Below, one piece after another: positions 22,024-33,541 of a DNA stretch of 64,000 nt (position 1 is the stretch's first letter; each line of letters begins with the position of its first letter). The stretch lies in assembly GCF_024763615.1 (NCBI RefSeq), contig NC_077223.1, positions 65,906,627 through 65,970,626 of the forward strand. Direction: 5' to 3'. The position numbers and the translations under genes were made by a program. The DNA comes from Phlebotomus papatasi (lineage: Eukaryota > Arthropoda > Insecta > Diptera > Psychodidae). The notes beneath the pieces are model-generated. The model saw only the letters and a list, made by a program, of their open reading frames with translations. It ran no database searches and had not been told where the DNA came from.

Positions 22024-22167
22024 ATGCAGCACCATGGAGTTTCCCGGAAAACTCACACCTCAGCCTCTCCCAGCAAATATGATGCCGAGGCTTGGGTGAA
22101 GTTTTCCCTGGGAATGGCAAAAAGCACGATCACCAAAGGTTCCACCCCAGAAAGCCTCTCAGTGTAG
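22024..22167 (+). CDS. Hypothetical 47-residue frame or first exon
   Basis: ATG at 22024 opens a frame ending with TAG at 22165. Composition is balanced (H, S, T, K, W present), unlike the AT-driven frames elsewhere, and it lies downstream of a TATA-like box. A second ATG in another frame at 22034 has a good context (ACCATGG) but gives only 21 codons. A possible splice donor TGG|GTGAAG lies at about 22095. I recognise no domain. It could equally be conserved non-coding DNA. Confidence 0.2.
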   Translation: MQHHGVSRKTHTSASPSKYDAEAWVKFSLGMAKSTITKGSTPESLSV

Positions 22168-22169
22168 AC

Positions 22170-22490
22170 GAATCACGTTCAAACTGTGACAACGGCACCC
22201 GATGCACTATCGGTCCACTTCTTGCAACTATTATAGCCACCAGTCATTGTTTAATCGATTTAATTATGACCCCACCGCTATGTGAGCTGCACTGTGACCA
22301 AACGCCCCAAAAACAACCCCCTCAATTCGTCAATTGAACCCCAAACCCCATTCTCAGTAGCGGTCCACATTGAATTTCCCATGCTTGGACACACTGGAGA
22401 ACCATACAACAAATTTCAATTTTGGTTTATCAACAGTATACACCGTGTTCTGGGTATGCATTTCCATTTTCAGGAGGGAAGCTAAGCATC
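22170..22490. other. GC-balanced unique block downstream of the promoter candidate
   Basis: Continues the balanced composition of 21.9 kb. Frames of 65-81 codons overlap in several phases (for example 22092-22337 and 22282-22485) without family resemblance. No repeat copy was found in this window. Confidence 0.3.
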
Positions 22491-23560
22491 CCATTCCAAA
22501 GCCTAAGTTAGTACACATATAACTAGTACCCAAGCTATTGGAGAGATTTTGAATATTGAAAAGGAATGAAATTTCAAAGTAATATTAGGCAAAACTAAGG
22601 AAAAAAAAAACAATCCGACGGATATACAAAACGAATCTTACTAGCTATAAATCGTCAATCGATCTACTTAATTCAATTCAAAACCCACCCCCCTTCACAC
22701 ACCTTTGACATTTCACCGCAAGAAAATGCTATTTAGTGAAAATTGCATGAGATATCCTTCCGTAATTGTTCAATTCAAATTAAAGCCAATAAATATGAGT
22801 GGCACTGATTGGCCATTCAGATTAGTGAGCATAAATTTGAGAAAAGCCTCTTCACTTTAGTAATGCATTAGATGTAATGGGTAATTATTTTTGGACATTT
22901 GTCTTTTAGCGAATTGATGAAAATAGACTTCAATATCACAGTGAATTAGTCTGATAAGGAATAATTCATACACTATTGGTGAAAAACACTTTTCATTTAA
23001 ATCAGTTTCTGAATCATTCTATAGAAACGATAGTTTAGAACTAAGTGGATTAGCAAGAAAACTAAATTTTCTAAATATTACAATACAAATTATTTATATA
23101 GTGAATTTGTAAAATAAAAGTTTGGAAAAACAATAAAACTCTAATAATGTTTTTAATTTATTTCATGTTCAAATTTAAATTTATTTGTTAAAAAAGCAAC
23201 TTCTCAGACACAACCTATTTCTTAACATAATTTATTTCATGTTAAATCAATATAGGCCCACAATAATTATATTTTTCGTTAAAGTAAATTTGTAAAACTT
23301 ATATTTACGATTAATGAAATAAAACTGGAAAAAAGGAAAAGTATATCGTAACCTTTCATTAGGTATTAGATAAGATCGAGGCGTATGCCCGATTCATAAG
23401 AACTTGCAATTTTCCTTTTTCAATTTTTGATCTCGTAATATTCCAAAGAAGCTCTAAGGCCAAACAGGCCAAATGATATTGATTATAAAATACCTATCGT
23501 TATAAATCTGTGATCTTTTTTCATAATTATTAAACTATTTTATAGTTTTGCTATAATAAT
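22491..23560. other. AT-rich unique stretch
   Basis: Nothing is supported beyond base-composition frames and poly-A runs. Confidence 0.45.
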
Positions 23561-23756
23561 ATGGGACTCTCAGGCTTTGCACACATTCTAACATCGCAAA
23601 CTACGTATTTCTCTCATATTGCTTAAATGAATCTGCTTTTATTTTTTTCAGTTGTGTGACTTAAGCGCCATAAGATAAGTCAGATTCATCAAAATATTAT
23701 GGGAAAATTATGAAGTATTCGAAGCCAGAGTGTGTGCGAAGCCTAAAACCTAGAGT
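23561..23756. mobile_element. Inverted-repeat MITE, family A, copy 2 (uninterrupted)
   Basis: Ends pair as CTCAGGCTTTGCACACATTC and GAGTGTGTGCGAAGCCTAAA. The interior ACTTAAGCGCCATAAGATAAGTCAGAT matches the parts of copy 1 that flank its two passengers. It is useful as the empty site for both nested insertions at 5.1-5.6 kb. Confidence 0.8.
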
Positions 23757-23816
23757 CTTTATAACTTTAGAATCAAATAGAATAAAAGATGGCAAAACAT
23801 CCCAGTCAGGGGATGA

Positions 23817-23941
23817 ACAAGTATAGCCAGTGAGTGAATCGTGAGTGACAGATCGGCAGATCGCGCCAATCAGTCTACAGCATTGCGCTGATCGGCACTT
23901 ACAGTGAACCGTGAGTGGCACAGTTGTATATTCCTGATCCC
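23817..23941. repeat. Repeat family K, copy 2
   Basis: Starts CAGGGGATGAACAAGTATAG and runs through AGTGACAGATCGGCAGAT, GCTGATCGGCACTTAC and CCGTGAGTGGCACAGTTG, ending TCCTGATCCC. The copies at 30424-30780 and 62552-62844 share these modules. The ends form a weak inverted repeat, and the core is made of GATCGGC/GATCGCGC words. Confidence 0.65.
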
Positions 23942-24349
23942 AGATTTATTTAATGTTCGAATATTGTGTACCGGTGGTGTACCAATTTCAAGCTGAATGA
24001 ATAGTGCATTAGAAAACCATTTTCAGAAAATAACAATTGGTTATAAAGTTCGTGTTTCCGAATCGTGTGATTTTATGAGGATTAGGGAAATGTAGGGGTA
24101 ATAGGAAAAAGGCTCTTTAGACTTATTGAGCGGAAGTCGATATCTATTACCGTTTGACTTCTAGCCCATTATGAACTTACCGAATAAATAAAAAAGCAAT
24201 ATTAGGGAAAAATCTGTTAAGGGTACCTTAACGTTACATAACTGATTGACACTCATACAATGGTTTAAGAAATTGCAAGATCCCGCCGTATAATTTAAAT
24301 TTTATCCAAATCAGTTGATAAATAGGCCTTCCAAAAAGGTTAAACTTTA

Positions 24350-25149
24350 GAGGAATGTTGGCATGGTTCGCATAGAATGAACCTTCATACAACGCAAATT
24401 TTCTCTTTGTTTGCAAAGAGCTAGTTCGTCATTTCTTAGTCATAAGATAGATCATTATTAAGCTCATGAAACGAGATGAGAAATCGTCAGTTAAATCAGC
24501 ATTTGTCGTAACTTCGTTTTGGCAACTTTTCAGGAGACGAAATTTTCAGTTCAATATTATTTTTCTTAAAAATGAGCCCCGAATGCGATACTTTTGAGTC
24601 AAAATAATGAAAGTGGCACTAATTAACTGTAAGTTAACTCGAGAAAATCTTTATAAAATTATTTAAAAGCTGCAATATTGAGAAATATGTTAGAAGAAAC
24701 ACAATAATATTTTATCGTAACTTCCATCATTTATAAAGCCGTAACTTCCAATGTATGGAGATTCTGGAAGTTACGACAATTTTATAAAATGCATTATATC
24801 AATTTGAAATATTCTAGTAATAATAAGTGCTATTATTTGACTAAATTAGTCAATAATACTGTTATGTTTTTTTTCTCACTTTTTTCTCGCAAATATTAAT
24901 TCAATATTACTTACGATAATTCTTGTTTAAAATAATTTTTATTCGGCTTATAAAAGTTTCTTTTTCACAAGTGCGTTTAATAAACAAAATTACGCTGATT
25001 CCAAATATGTATATATCTCAAAATCGCAAAAATGAAGTTACGACAAATGCTGATTTAACTGACGGAATGGTAGGTCAGCTCTTTGCAAACAAAGAGAAAA
25101 TTCACATCGTTTGAAGGTTCACTCTGTGCGAACCATGCCTACATTCCCC
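24350..25149 (+). mobile_element. Hairpin MITE, family G, copy 2, split by foldback H
   Basis: The left half (from GAGGAATGTTGGCATGGTTC) matches copy 1 up to CGAGATGAGAAAT. The right half resumes GAATGGTAGGTCAGCTCTTT and ends CATGCCTACATTCCCC, TA. The 580 bp between are a separate inverted-repeat element. TA lies at both outer ends. Confidence 0.88.
24485..25064. mobile_element. Foldback element H nested in G2
   Basis: A 31-bp terminal inverted repeat begins CGTCAGTTAAATCAGCATTT and ends in its inverse (AAATGCTGATTTAACTGACG). Additional CGTAACTTCC/GGAAGTTACG copies lie inside near 24717-24775. The flanking words AGAAAT and GAATGG suggest a 4-5 bp target duplication, slightly decayed. There are no other copies here and no transposase frame. 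Confidence 0.85.
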
Positions 25150-25201
25150 TAATCTCGAAAAACTAAAAATTTTGAATTTCCCGGTAATATTTAGATATGT
25201 A

Positions 25202-25416
25202 GGGCAATGTAGGAATGGTTCGCACTGAGTGAACCTTCAAATGATGCGAATTTTCTCTTTGTTTGCAAAGAGCTGACTTACCATTTCTCATATCGTTTCT
25301 TAAGCTTAATGATTATCTATCTTATGGCTAAGAAATGACGAACTAGCTCTCTTCAAATAAAGAGAAAATTTGCGTTGTTTGAAGGTTCACTCTGTGCGAA
25401 CCATGCCAACATTCTC
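25202..25416 (-). mobile_element. Hairpin MITE, family G, copy 3 (opposite orientation)
   Basis: Starts GGGCAATGTAGGAATGGTTC after TA; the core TCTATCTTATGGCTAAGAAA is the inverse of the core of copy 1. The right end is decayed (CCAACATTCTCATAT). It lies 52 bp from copy G2. Confidence 0.85.
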
Positions 25417-26251
25417 ATATGGACGAAATGTTCACCTGCACCACCTCCAAAACATATTCGAAAATTAAAAAAATCGTTAGAACCGTTTTCCAAACAAACC
25501 AAAATCAGCCTAGAGGATCAGCCCGAATCTATTTGAGTGTTTGGGTTGAAAGGATTGAGGGGGAATAGACTTTCTTTAGGCAACTAGCCACTACACCTTC
25601 TAGAACCCATCCATATTCCCCCGAGAGCCCTAAGTGCACGCGTCCTTCATCTCTGACATTCTATATACCGGATTGACTCTCTCGGCTCTCCAATTTGTAG
25701 GTGCAGTGACAAAGATGCAAACGTTAATAACACGGCAGCAGCTTGGAAGTGACCCAGGAATGGATTTGAATAGTAGCATTGGAAATAGATTTAGGGGAAG
25801 GTTTTGTAGGTGTTAATTTTTATGAATTTTCCTCCACCCACAAAAACGACCCCCTTCTAGCAAAAGATTTTTACGGTAAATATTAACCCTGATAAACCCT
25901 CTATAACTTGGAATAGTTGTTTTTTTTTTTAAAAAGACACTTGCAGTGTGCAAAAATGCATAAAATATTACACATCAGAATTACGATTTTAGGCCCATTT
26001 TTTATTTTTGCCTTTTGGACCCAGGAAAAAATGTCTAGGCTTGCAAGTTTGTCAGGAAATGTGAGATGTAGGACTAGCTTTTAGATTATATGTCCATGGA
26101 TGAAATTCAATTAGTAACTTGGAAAAAAATCAACTTTTACGAAGCTGCAACATTACGAAAGTGCAAAACCTTCCTCTACCTACATTATGAATATTGTGAG
26201 TTATGCTTGATCTTGTTGCATTATATTTCCGCACAACAAAATGAAGACTGA
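25417..26251. other. Unique stretch, nothing recognised
   Basis: Moderately GC-balanced at 25500-25820. A 60-codon plus frame (25634-25816) has no recognised domain. No repeat match. Confidence 0.4.
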
Positions 26252-26704
26252 CCCAATCCTCTCATTCAGTAATAACCTTCCCGATTTGAGAGCTCTCTCC
26301 GGTCGAGGTTTTTCCTTTACCAATTCGAAGGTATATCAGAAAAAACTTACCTAAAAACCCGTTGGAACTTCGAAAGTTTAAACCGACCAGTTACACAAAA
26401 ATGAGCAAGTTCATGAAAATTACATTTATCTTAATAAAATTGCAATTTAAACGTTCTGCCCTACTTAAAATTCACAAAACTACAGTAAAATTCACTTTTT
26501 GTAGCAAACGTTTGCACACTATTGTTGACATTGTTGACGATTGAAGTGTCAAGAATATCAAAATTCTAAATGGCAGAACAATCTGCGCTAAAGCGGCGAG
26601 TACGTGAACTTGCACTTTAGGCTTCCGGTAGACTTTCGAAAAGGTTTGGCTTGGCTTATGGAGTGGCTTTGTCTCTTCGAAAGGTTATTATTGAACGGAA
26701 CCAA
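26252..26704 (+). mobile_element. Inverted-repeat element, family J, copy 1
   Basis: About 450 bp with ends CCTCTCATTCAGTAATAACC and GGTTATTATTGAACGGAACC. Two other copies are at 30395-31208 and 35140-35812 (inverted). Shared landmarks are CGAAGGTATATCAGA, ACCCGTTGGAA and GCGGCGAGTACGTGAACTTG. Open frames recur between copies, but the differences are mostly amino-acid changing, so the element looks non-coding. Confidence 0.85.
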
Positions 26705-26835
26705 TGTTGACATTCGAAAAACTTCGAAATTCGAACAGGAGTTGTCTACTTCTGCCATCACGCGAACGAAACGAGAAGTAAAAATATTTTGTATTTAGCT
26801 TTCGAAATCGGTCGTTGAATGTCTTTTTTCAATTA

Positions 26836-27066
26836 CAGTAGACTCTCTCTCAATTAGGCATTTGGTGCGAAATATCATCCGGTTTATCGATAGATTTTGG
26901 CATCAAAGTCTTTGTAAATTTCACAAAAAGCACTCAATTATAAAGGATTACGATAAAATAGGAAGAAATACAGCGAATGTAAGCAAATTAGCTTCATTAA
27001 ACGTGAAAATTGTCAACAAAATTTTCTGCCCGATTGAAAAAGAGCCGATTGAGTGAGAGTCTACTG
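26836..27066 (+). mobile_element. pogo/Tigger-like MITE, family P, copy 3
   Basis: 231 bp, with ends CAGTAGACTCTC and GAGAGTCTACTG flanked by TA. The interior GGTTTATCGATAGATTT matches copy 2 closely. A 64-codon frame at 26862-27056 is contained wholly within it and is not a gene. Confidence 0.88.
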
Positions 27067-30000
27067 TATCTATCAAGTTTATTTACCAGCTTATGCCATA
27101 GATTGGTCAAGGGCCTAACTTTAGGTATTTATCCTACATTTTTAAGAACCAGTGAAAACTTTCAAATCACTTCCGGAGTTTTGAACTACATAAACGAGAA
27201 TTACCATCTGTTTATCCAGTTTATCCTGGTGCTCTTTAAATGCTAAGACAATAGAGTACCAAAAGTGAAAGCCCATCATAGGTGTTTACTATTGACAGTT
27301 CGCTTCACAGAACTGTCCACGTGATTTGATAAAATATAACACGATCTCTATCACGTGTTCAAATTAAATGGCTGTCAAATTGTAAAATAGTGTATTGGCG
27401 CCACTTCAGAAATTTATACACACATTTTTAATTAATACCTAATTTTTGGAATTCACCTGACATCACATCAGTGTTTGGGGCTTCATATAATTTTCCATCA
27501 TCATCATCCAAATATCCCGCTTGATGTATATAATTGGAAAACTTTTTACTCCGTGGTTTTTGCACACCGTCAAAACATATCCGAAAAAAAGGCCCCATAC
27601 TCCCACTCAATATAGAAAACCGAGCTATGGAGATCAATGCCAATTTTTGGCGGATGGAGAATTTAGTTTGCAATGAAAGTTTCACTCACTTTCTCTCTCA
27701 CCAAATACACTCCCTTTTTTTTGCAGTGCCCTAAAATGTTGCCCACATTAATATTCACCAAATATTCCTCAGCTATATAATTTGCCATGAATGTATATTA
27801 ATATAGATTTTTTTTGCACCTGGTTTAGAGAGGGTGGATTGGGTGAAAGTATGCTTCAACACTTTTGATGCATGTGAGGAAAAGTTGGTGAAAAATCTAT
27901 TTTAACTCAAGTATTTCTAATTTATGTGTGTGATGTGTTGAGAGGAATTAAGTGGCAAAATCGTGAGGAGTTTGTCCATATTTTTTATTTTGTATTTGGC
28001 GCGAAAAACTCATACCCACCTAATATAGAGTTTTCCCAATCATCCTCTATGCATTTTGATATAGTTAGTGGGTGAAAATTTAGAGCCACGCGATATTTCG
28101 TGTACACATTTGAGCTTCTTTTTTGCCCACTTGAATATTACGAAAAAAGGTTAAAAAAAAGATTTAGTTAAGTTTGAAAATTTTGCACAAGGTGAACACT
28201 TGAAGAAATTTCAACACCCCATGTTCCAAAAGGGGTAAAAAAGAAACTAAAATCATATTGTCCTGTAAGGAATTTCAGATGTTAGGCCTGAAGGTGTGAG
28301 AAAGCATGTACGTACAGTAGAGAATATACGGTAGTTTTTCCATCTAGAAAATGGGGGGTGGTGTATAGAATAGCAAATTATTTAAGGCCGTAAACACAAA
28401 GTTTTTATTGCAACGGGAAATTTATTTTCGATCTAACCAATTAAACTGTGCTACATAATAAGAAAATTTATAACTTACACAGTGTTTATTCTTAACAATT
28501 TTATTGGTCTCACAAGTGGGGGTGTTCAAGTCTTCCTCTATCACCTACTTTTGCCATCATTCGCTTCCCTCTTTGCCACCCAGACTTTTCACGGATTTAC
28601 ACCATGTGCAAAAGACAATTACCAAGGGGTATGTCATTTGGAGAAGTTACAGATAACAGATTGTTATTGAAGGTATTATAAGAACTATTGCTAATTTTTT
28701 TTAAACACATTAAATCAGAGATTGAATGTCCCTCAAGTGCCTAAATTGCATTTCTACCCAAAGCATCATTCTGTCTCATGTCCTATGGAACAATTTTTCA
28801 GCAAAAAATCCATCATGCCATTGCTTTTCCGTATGACCAACCCTCAAACAAGTACTGCAAAATTTTCTTCAAATACCCTCGCAATATTCATTCAGAGACC
28901 AGTTTACAACGGCAAAGCATTAAAAAAAAACCTACGGTAATATTGTATAGAAATAAAATGTTATACAAATAGTCTTTCATGGTGGCTATGTAAACACCGT
29001 GAAAAACTAAATATTATAATAACATTTGAAGCAGACAATAAAAAGCAATTACAGAGTGAAATGGATGCAGACACGCTTCTCTTCGAGTCACAAGTTTCGG
29101 CCAAAGAGTTAAAAAAAAAACAAGAAGAAGATAAAAATTGTCTTAATATGCCCAAAGAGTATGGATGAAAATGAGATCACATTGTATCGTGTTGGTCTAA
29201 TAAATAGAGAAAATAAAATTTTTGGCGCCAAACATTGTTCCGTGGCATGATGTTTATTTTGTTCATGTGCGCGCCTCAAAGTTTTTCATCTCACTCGCCC
29301 TTCATATACCTTTTTCTTTCACTTTTTTTTTCAAGATAGTTCCCCTTACTCTTTGTTTTGTCTTTTCTTTTTTCCTCTTTTCCTCCCAAACCATCCACGA
29401 AAAATTCTTTTCTTTCTCACAGCAATAAAATTTAAAAGTGTATTGCATAAACAGAACAAATTCACAATGTTCTCACATTTATATTGTTTACATTTCAACT
29501 GACATTACACTAAAATGTTCAATTAATTTTATTAAGATTCTCCAACACTGTTGACAAGGCAAAAATATTCACATTTTCAACTTCCCCAATAAATAATTTG
29601 AATATTTTTCTTTCTGACTCATTGTGCACAAATATTATGATTCATATACAATTTTTTTTAATGTTTTTTAGAGTTAAGAAATTCATAATTTATTCCTGGT
29701 TAAATAACAACTCTTGCAACTAAATAGTACAGAACCATTCTTTCCAAGCATAACTTTCTATTAGAAAAATCCCCATGACCAGGGCAACATATATAGCAAA
29801 ATGCTAGAGTGTAGAAGGACTCAGAAAGCATTGTGCAATAATTTCTCTAGATTAAAAAAATGCCACAGAGCATATTTTGTGTTGTACTGCAAAAATTTCC
29901 ATATCCAGTAAATTAAAATTTATTCATCTTTCCCCTGAATAACGTGCACTATTTTAATTTCATTTAAGTAAAGTGCTATAATATTTTACACTCAGTTTTT

Positions 30001-30140
30001 TTGTGGTGTTTATCCTTAAACATTGCAGTCGATCTAAGCTTAGCAAAGTAAGTTCTTCGTTTGATATAATGATTTAATTAAGAAGACTTTATGGGCTCAG
30101 TATTAAAAAAAAATCAAGGAAGTAGAGCTAAACATTTAAT
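27067..30140. other. Long unique stretch
   Basis: About 3 kb without a repeat family seen elsewhere in the window. Several 60-85 codon frames overlap on both strands (for example 27428-27685 minus against 27534-27734 plus). A GC-balanced block at 27450-27700 is noticeable. No gene can be supported. Confidence 0.4.
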
Positions 30141-30154
30141 TCATTGCATAATAT

Positions 30155-30398
30155 AATAATGGTGGCACAAGATTCCTTAGAGACACTTAGGCCTTCCCGG
30201 TAAGGGACTTTTAGGCATCCAATATATTTTTTCTTATACGGGGATAGGATTGCCAGACCCACGCCCCGTGGAATCAAGTCCAGTGAAGCTCACTGGATGC
30301 AATTCGAACACCTTTAACGATAGTAAAATTCCTGGCGACCTAAAGGGGATGCGAACTCGGGATACTTGTATCATAAAGCGAGAACTCTACTATTTGAC
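30155..30398 (-). mobile_element. tRNA-derived SINE, copy 2
   Basis: On the minus strand it repeats the body of copy 1: AGTCAAATAGTAGAG (A-box region), CGAGTTCGCATCCCC (decayed B box), AGGTCGCCAGGAATTTTAC, GCATCCAGTGAGCTTCACTG. The tail side is short (CATTATTAT). It abuts the left end of J2, and no clear target duplication survives. Confidence 0.8.
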
Positions 30399-31208
30399 TC
30401 ATTCCTCTCGTTCAGTAATAATCAAGGGGTAGATAACTGTACCGTTCACGGTTCATTCGAGTGCCGATTTGCCGATTTCACACGAATTTTGTCGAAGTTT
30501 CAAGATTAGTAGTACAGTACATTAAAATTTACCACTGGAATTGTCTGTGGGAAATTTATACTGTTATACTAGTTTAAACGAACTCTATACTTAATTTAAA
30601 TCTACCGATATTTCGCTAAAATCGTGCCGATCCGCCAATTTTTTCTAATAAACACGCAGATCGGTCGCTCTTTGGTCAAATTGTGCCGATATATTGATCT
30701 GTCTATTTTTAACTCCACATCGGCACAATTTTGCCGATCGCCGCTTACGGTGCACTTTTAGAATCACTTATTCACCCCTTGGTATGAACGTTCCCGATTT
30801 GAAAGTTCTCTCTGCTTGCGTTTTTTTTCTGTACCGATTCGAAGGTATATCAGAGAGAACTTACCTAAAAACCCGTTGGAAGTTCAAACGTTTAAATCAT
30901 TTAAATCGACAGAGTTACACAAAAGTGAGCAAGTTCATCAAAAGAACATTTATTTTAATGAAATTGCGATTCAAACGTTCTGTCATCCTGATATTCCACA
31001 AAACTACACAAAAAATCACTTTTTGCAGAAAATGTTTACACATTGTTGTTGACATTGTTGACGATTTAAATGTCAAGAATATGGAAATTCGAAACGGCAG
31101 AACAATCAGCGTTGAAGCGGCGAGTACGTGAACTTGCATTTTAGGCTAACGGTGGATTTTCGAATAAGTTTGACTTTGCTTTGGAGTGGCCTTGTTTCTA
31201 ACGGAGCC
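30395..31208 (+). mobile_element. Inverted-repeat element, family J, copy 2, split by repeat K
   Basis: The terminal word TTCAGTAATAATC is separated from the next J sequence, TTCCCGATTTGAAAGTTC, by about 360 bp of family K. Downstream it follows J1 through GCGGCGAGTACGTGAACTTG. The 145-codon frame at 30694-31131 spans the K/J junction and is an artefact of the insertion. Confidence 0.78.
30424..30780. repeat. Repeat family K, copy 1, nested in J2
   Basis: The ends pair as AAGGGGTAGATAACTG and ACTTATTCACCCCTT. The modules CCGTTCACGGTTCATTCGAG, GTGCCGAT and TTGCCGATCGCCG match copies at 23817 and 62552. The centre is a unique AT-rich segment absent from the others. Confidence 0.65.
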
Positions 31209-31735
31209 ATTGAGTATTTCTTCTAAAACCCTATTTTATTGGAATTGTAGCATATGTTTTCTTTACATAAGTAATTTTTTCACCCTGCTATTCTTATTTT
31301 AGCCAAATGAGCAAAATCCCATACGATAAATATACAAAATTGACAAACAATTGACTACATAGTACAATAATTGTCTTTGGGATATAAATGAAGCACTCTG
31401 TATCAAACCTCTCTAAATTTTCATTTTAAGTGCAATCAATAAATTTTTGAAATAACACCATCAAGTGATACGGCAAAAGTTATGAGTTAAAATTTTAATC
31501 ACAAGAATAACAACATGTGGATAAATTTAAGCACAAGAGATGAATAGAGTGAATTAGAAACAAATGGTAATTGGAACAAATTATTATTGATGAAATTCAA
31601 TGTGAAAATAATATTTTAATAGTAGGTTTATTAAATAAATTATATTGATAACATTAGAACATTATTTTGCACAGCAGAATTATTTAGAACAATTTTAGTT
31701 ATTCCGTTTATTGGAAGGCAAATAGAGATTGCAAT
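31209..31735. other. AT-rich unique stretch
   Basis: No supported gene, RNA or repeat. Confidence 0.45.
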
Positions 31736-31739
31736 TTAG

Positions 31740-32190
31740 GATCTATGAGGTACTGCCCTATAAGTCGACCGAAGGAGCATTAATCTGTTTCACTTTGCCC
31801 TTCAAAATCAAGTTTTACTTTAAAAATTTTTGATTGTTGTCAAGAATTTAAATTTGATAACGAAATAGAGTCCAGCTGGTGGATTACCTTCCCTGTTCGC
31901 CGTACATATTAACCGTCTCTCGCTTCAAGTAAGGCCCTTTAAATGGTGGTAAAGTTTTGTTGCCTTACAAAGCTGACAGGAGACACTGCCAATCAGTCGG
32001 TAACATGGCCTAGAAGAGTTCGGATGGGAGCACAGAGCTGAGTCGCTTGCTGCCGGGTAATTGGCCGCGCTAATCCTTAGTCTCCCTAAGCAATCTTTCA
32101 GGGCAAAAGCCTAGCTACATGATATGTTTTAATGGTTGCTCAGGCGAACATTTCATCCACATACTAAAATACCGTTGATGCTAATAAAGA
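31740..32190. other. GC-rich island of unknown origin
   Basis: Clearly richer in G and C than its surroundings, with complex wording such as GAGCACAGAGCTGAGTCGC and GCTGCCGGGTAATTGGCCGC. A minus-strand frame of about 57 codons is open across 31950-32110, but I recognise no domain. It may be a decayed retrotransposon or SINE; no second copy occurs here. Confidence 0.35.
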
Positions 32191-32194
32191 TTTT

Positions 32195-32525
32195 TCAATG
32201 TCGAAAATGTAAAAGGCTCTGGAGAGGGTATTTTTCAGCGGATCTAAGCAAATTTAATATTAGTGGAAAGGTCTTGAAAGTCTAAAAAAGGTTTAACTGA
32301 TTTCAATCGGTTTTGAATCGGTATGGACAGATAAATTATTTTTTCTCTAATATTCGATTTTATGAATTTCAAGCTATTTTTGATCATTTTGAGGTTACCA
32401 ATGAATCGATTTAAATTTATTGTTAACCGATGAATGTTAAAAATGACTCAAAGGGTAAAATACTTTGAGAAATACCTAAACTCGTTAGCACTATGGTTTT
32501 CCACACGAATTGAACGTTTAGAGAA
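32195..32525 (+). repeat. Unclassified repeat CC, copy 3
   Basis: Follows copy 1 in order: GGTATTTTTCAGCGGATC, TTTCAATCGGTTTTGAATCG, TGAATTTCAAGC, AAAATACTTTGAG, CTAAACTCGTTAGC, GAACGTTTAGA. It is the most divergent of the three copies and carries no insertion. Confidence 0.6.
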
Positions 32526-32914
32526 TTTTATTGATGTAGACAAATGATAATATTTTTGGAGTAAGGGAAAACATTTTAATCATTGGAGGACTCATGACCA
32601 TGTCACATATAAGATTAATACTTTCTGAACTGCGAGATTGCCAAAAAAGATAGCAAGTGTTTTATCTTGCCTCTCTCTCGCGTTTCGCTCGAAAACTGAC
32701 CGAATCACAGTTGGCACGCATGGAAAATTGCTCGAATTGCATGTAATACGATTCAGAAAACCATTAATACGAACAGTAATATCTTACTCATCGTGTTACT
32801 CCACTAGAGTGTACTCTTTCTAACACACGTGATTTTCTATTTGAAATTTTGCATAGTATATACTTCTCTTTCCGGCTTTTCTTAATATTAATATTAATCT
32901 TATATGTGATACCA
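32526..32914. other. AT-rich unique stretch
   Basis: A 61-codon plus frame at 32638-32823 shows no recognisable domain. Nothing else seen. Confidence 0.4.
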
Positions 32915-33106
32915 CGGTCAGGCTTCGAACAACTTTTCTCTATGTTCCTAGTAGATTTCACTCTTGGATCTTTTCAGGAACTTTGAAACAACGGACTTAG
33001 CTATTAAAATATAATATTAGGTATAATGGGCCAAATTAATTAAACTTTTATCGAAAAGAATAAATTGTTCGAAGTTTAAATCGTCCGAAGGTAGGGCTCT
33101 TACCGC
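32915..33106 (+). mobile_element. Hairpin MITE, family F, copy 3, decayed
   Basis: Contains the family words CTTCGAACAACTTTTCTCTA, CTTAGCTATTAAAATATAA and AATTGTTCGAAGTTTAAATC, ending GTAGGGCTCTTACCG. The left terminus is lost or mutated. Confidence 0.7.
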
Positions 33107-33406
33107 TATATTATGTAATTTATATATCGATTTTAATCTAACTTGAACCGTTTTAGGATAAGAAGTGGTAGGACATCTCGCTGAATTCTCTATTTCGTAA
33201 ATGTGATGCTATATTTCTTATTTTGTTTTAGAAAAATTATTTCTATAAACCTAAGCGTTAACCTATAAAAAGTGAAATGGCAATCATTTAGGAATGACAC
33301 TTATTTCGCATGCTTTATAATCAACATATAAAACATTTGTAACAATAACATCGTATTGTAAAGCATGTACAAATCTATAAGAAAATTATGGAAAATGATC
33401 AGTAAA

Positions 33407-33541
33407 GACTTCTATTAGGAGTAATTATTTTTTAAAAATTGCTTTTTTGAAGGAATTTTTCTGCACCGTTGTAGGTAGAAACGTCAAAATTCTGTCAAAA
33501 ATGCAATTTTGAATGAAAATTACTCCCAATGTGTAGAGGCC
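33407..33541. mobile_element. Short MITE, family Z, copy 2
   Basis: The right end AATTACTCCCAATGTGTAGA followed by GGCC is clear. The left end (GACTTCTATTAGGAGTAATT) is decayed. The inner words AACGTCAAAATTCTGTCAAA and TGCAATTTT match copy 3 at 43268. Confidence 0.65.

Noticed and set aside
26362..26544. Frame shared between J copies (also within 30694-31131)
   Set aside because: Codon-by-codon comparison of J1 and J2 shows more replacement than silent differences, and one copy's frame is extended by an inserted repeat. This fits neutral decay.
26862..27056. 64-codon frame
   Set aside because: Wholly within the pogo-like MITE P3, and it covers the non-coding interior common to all P copies.
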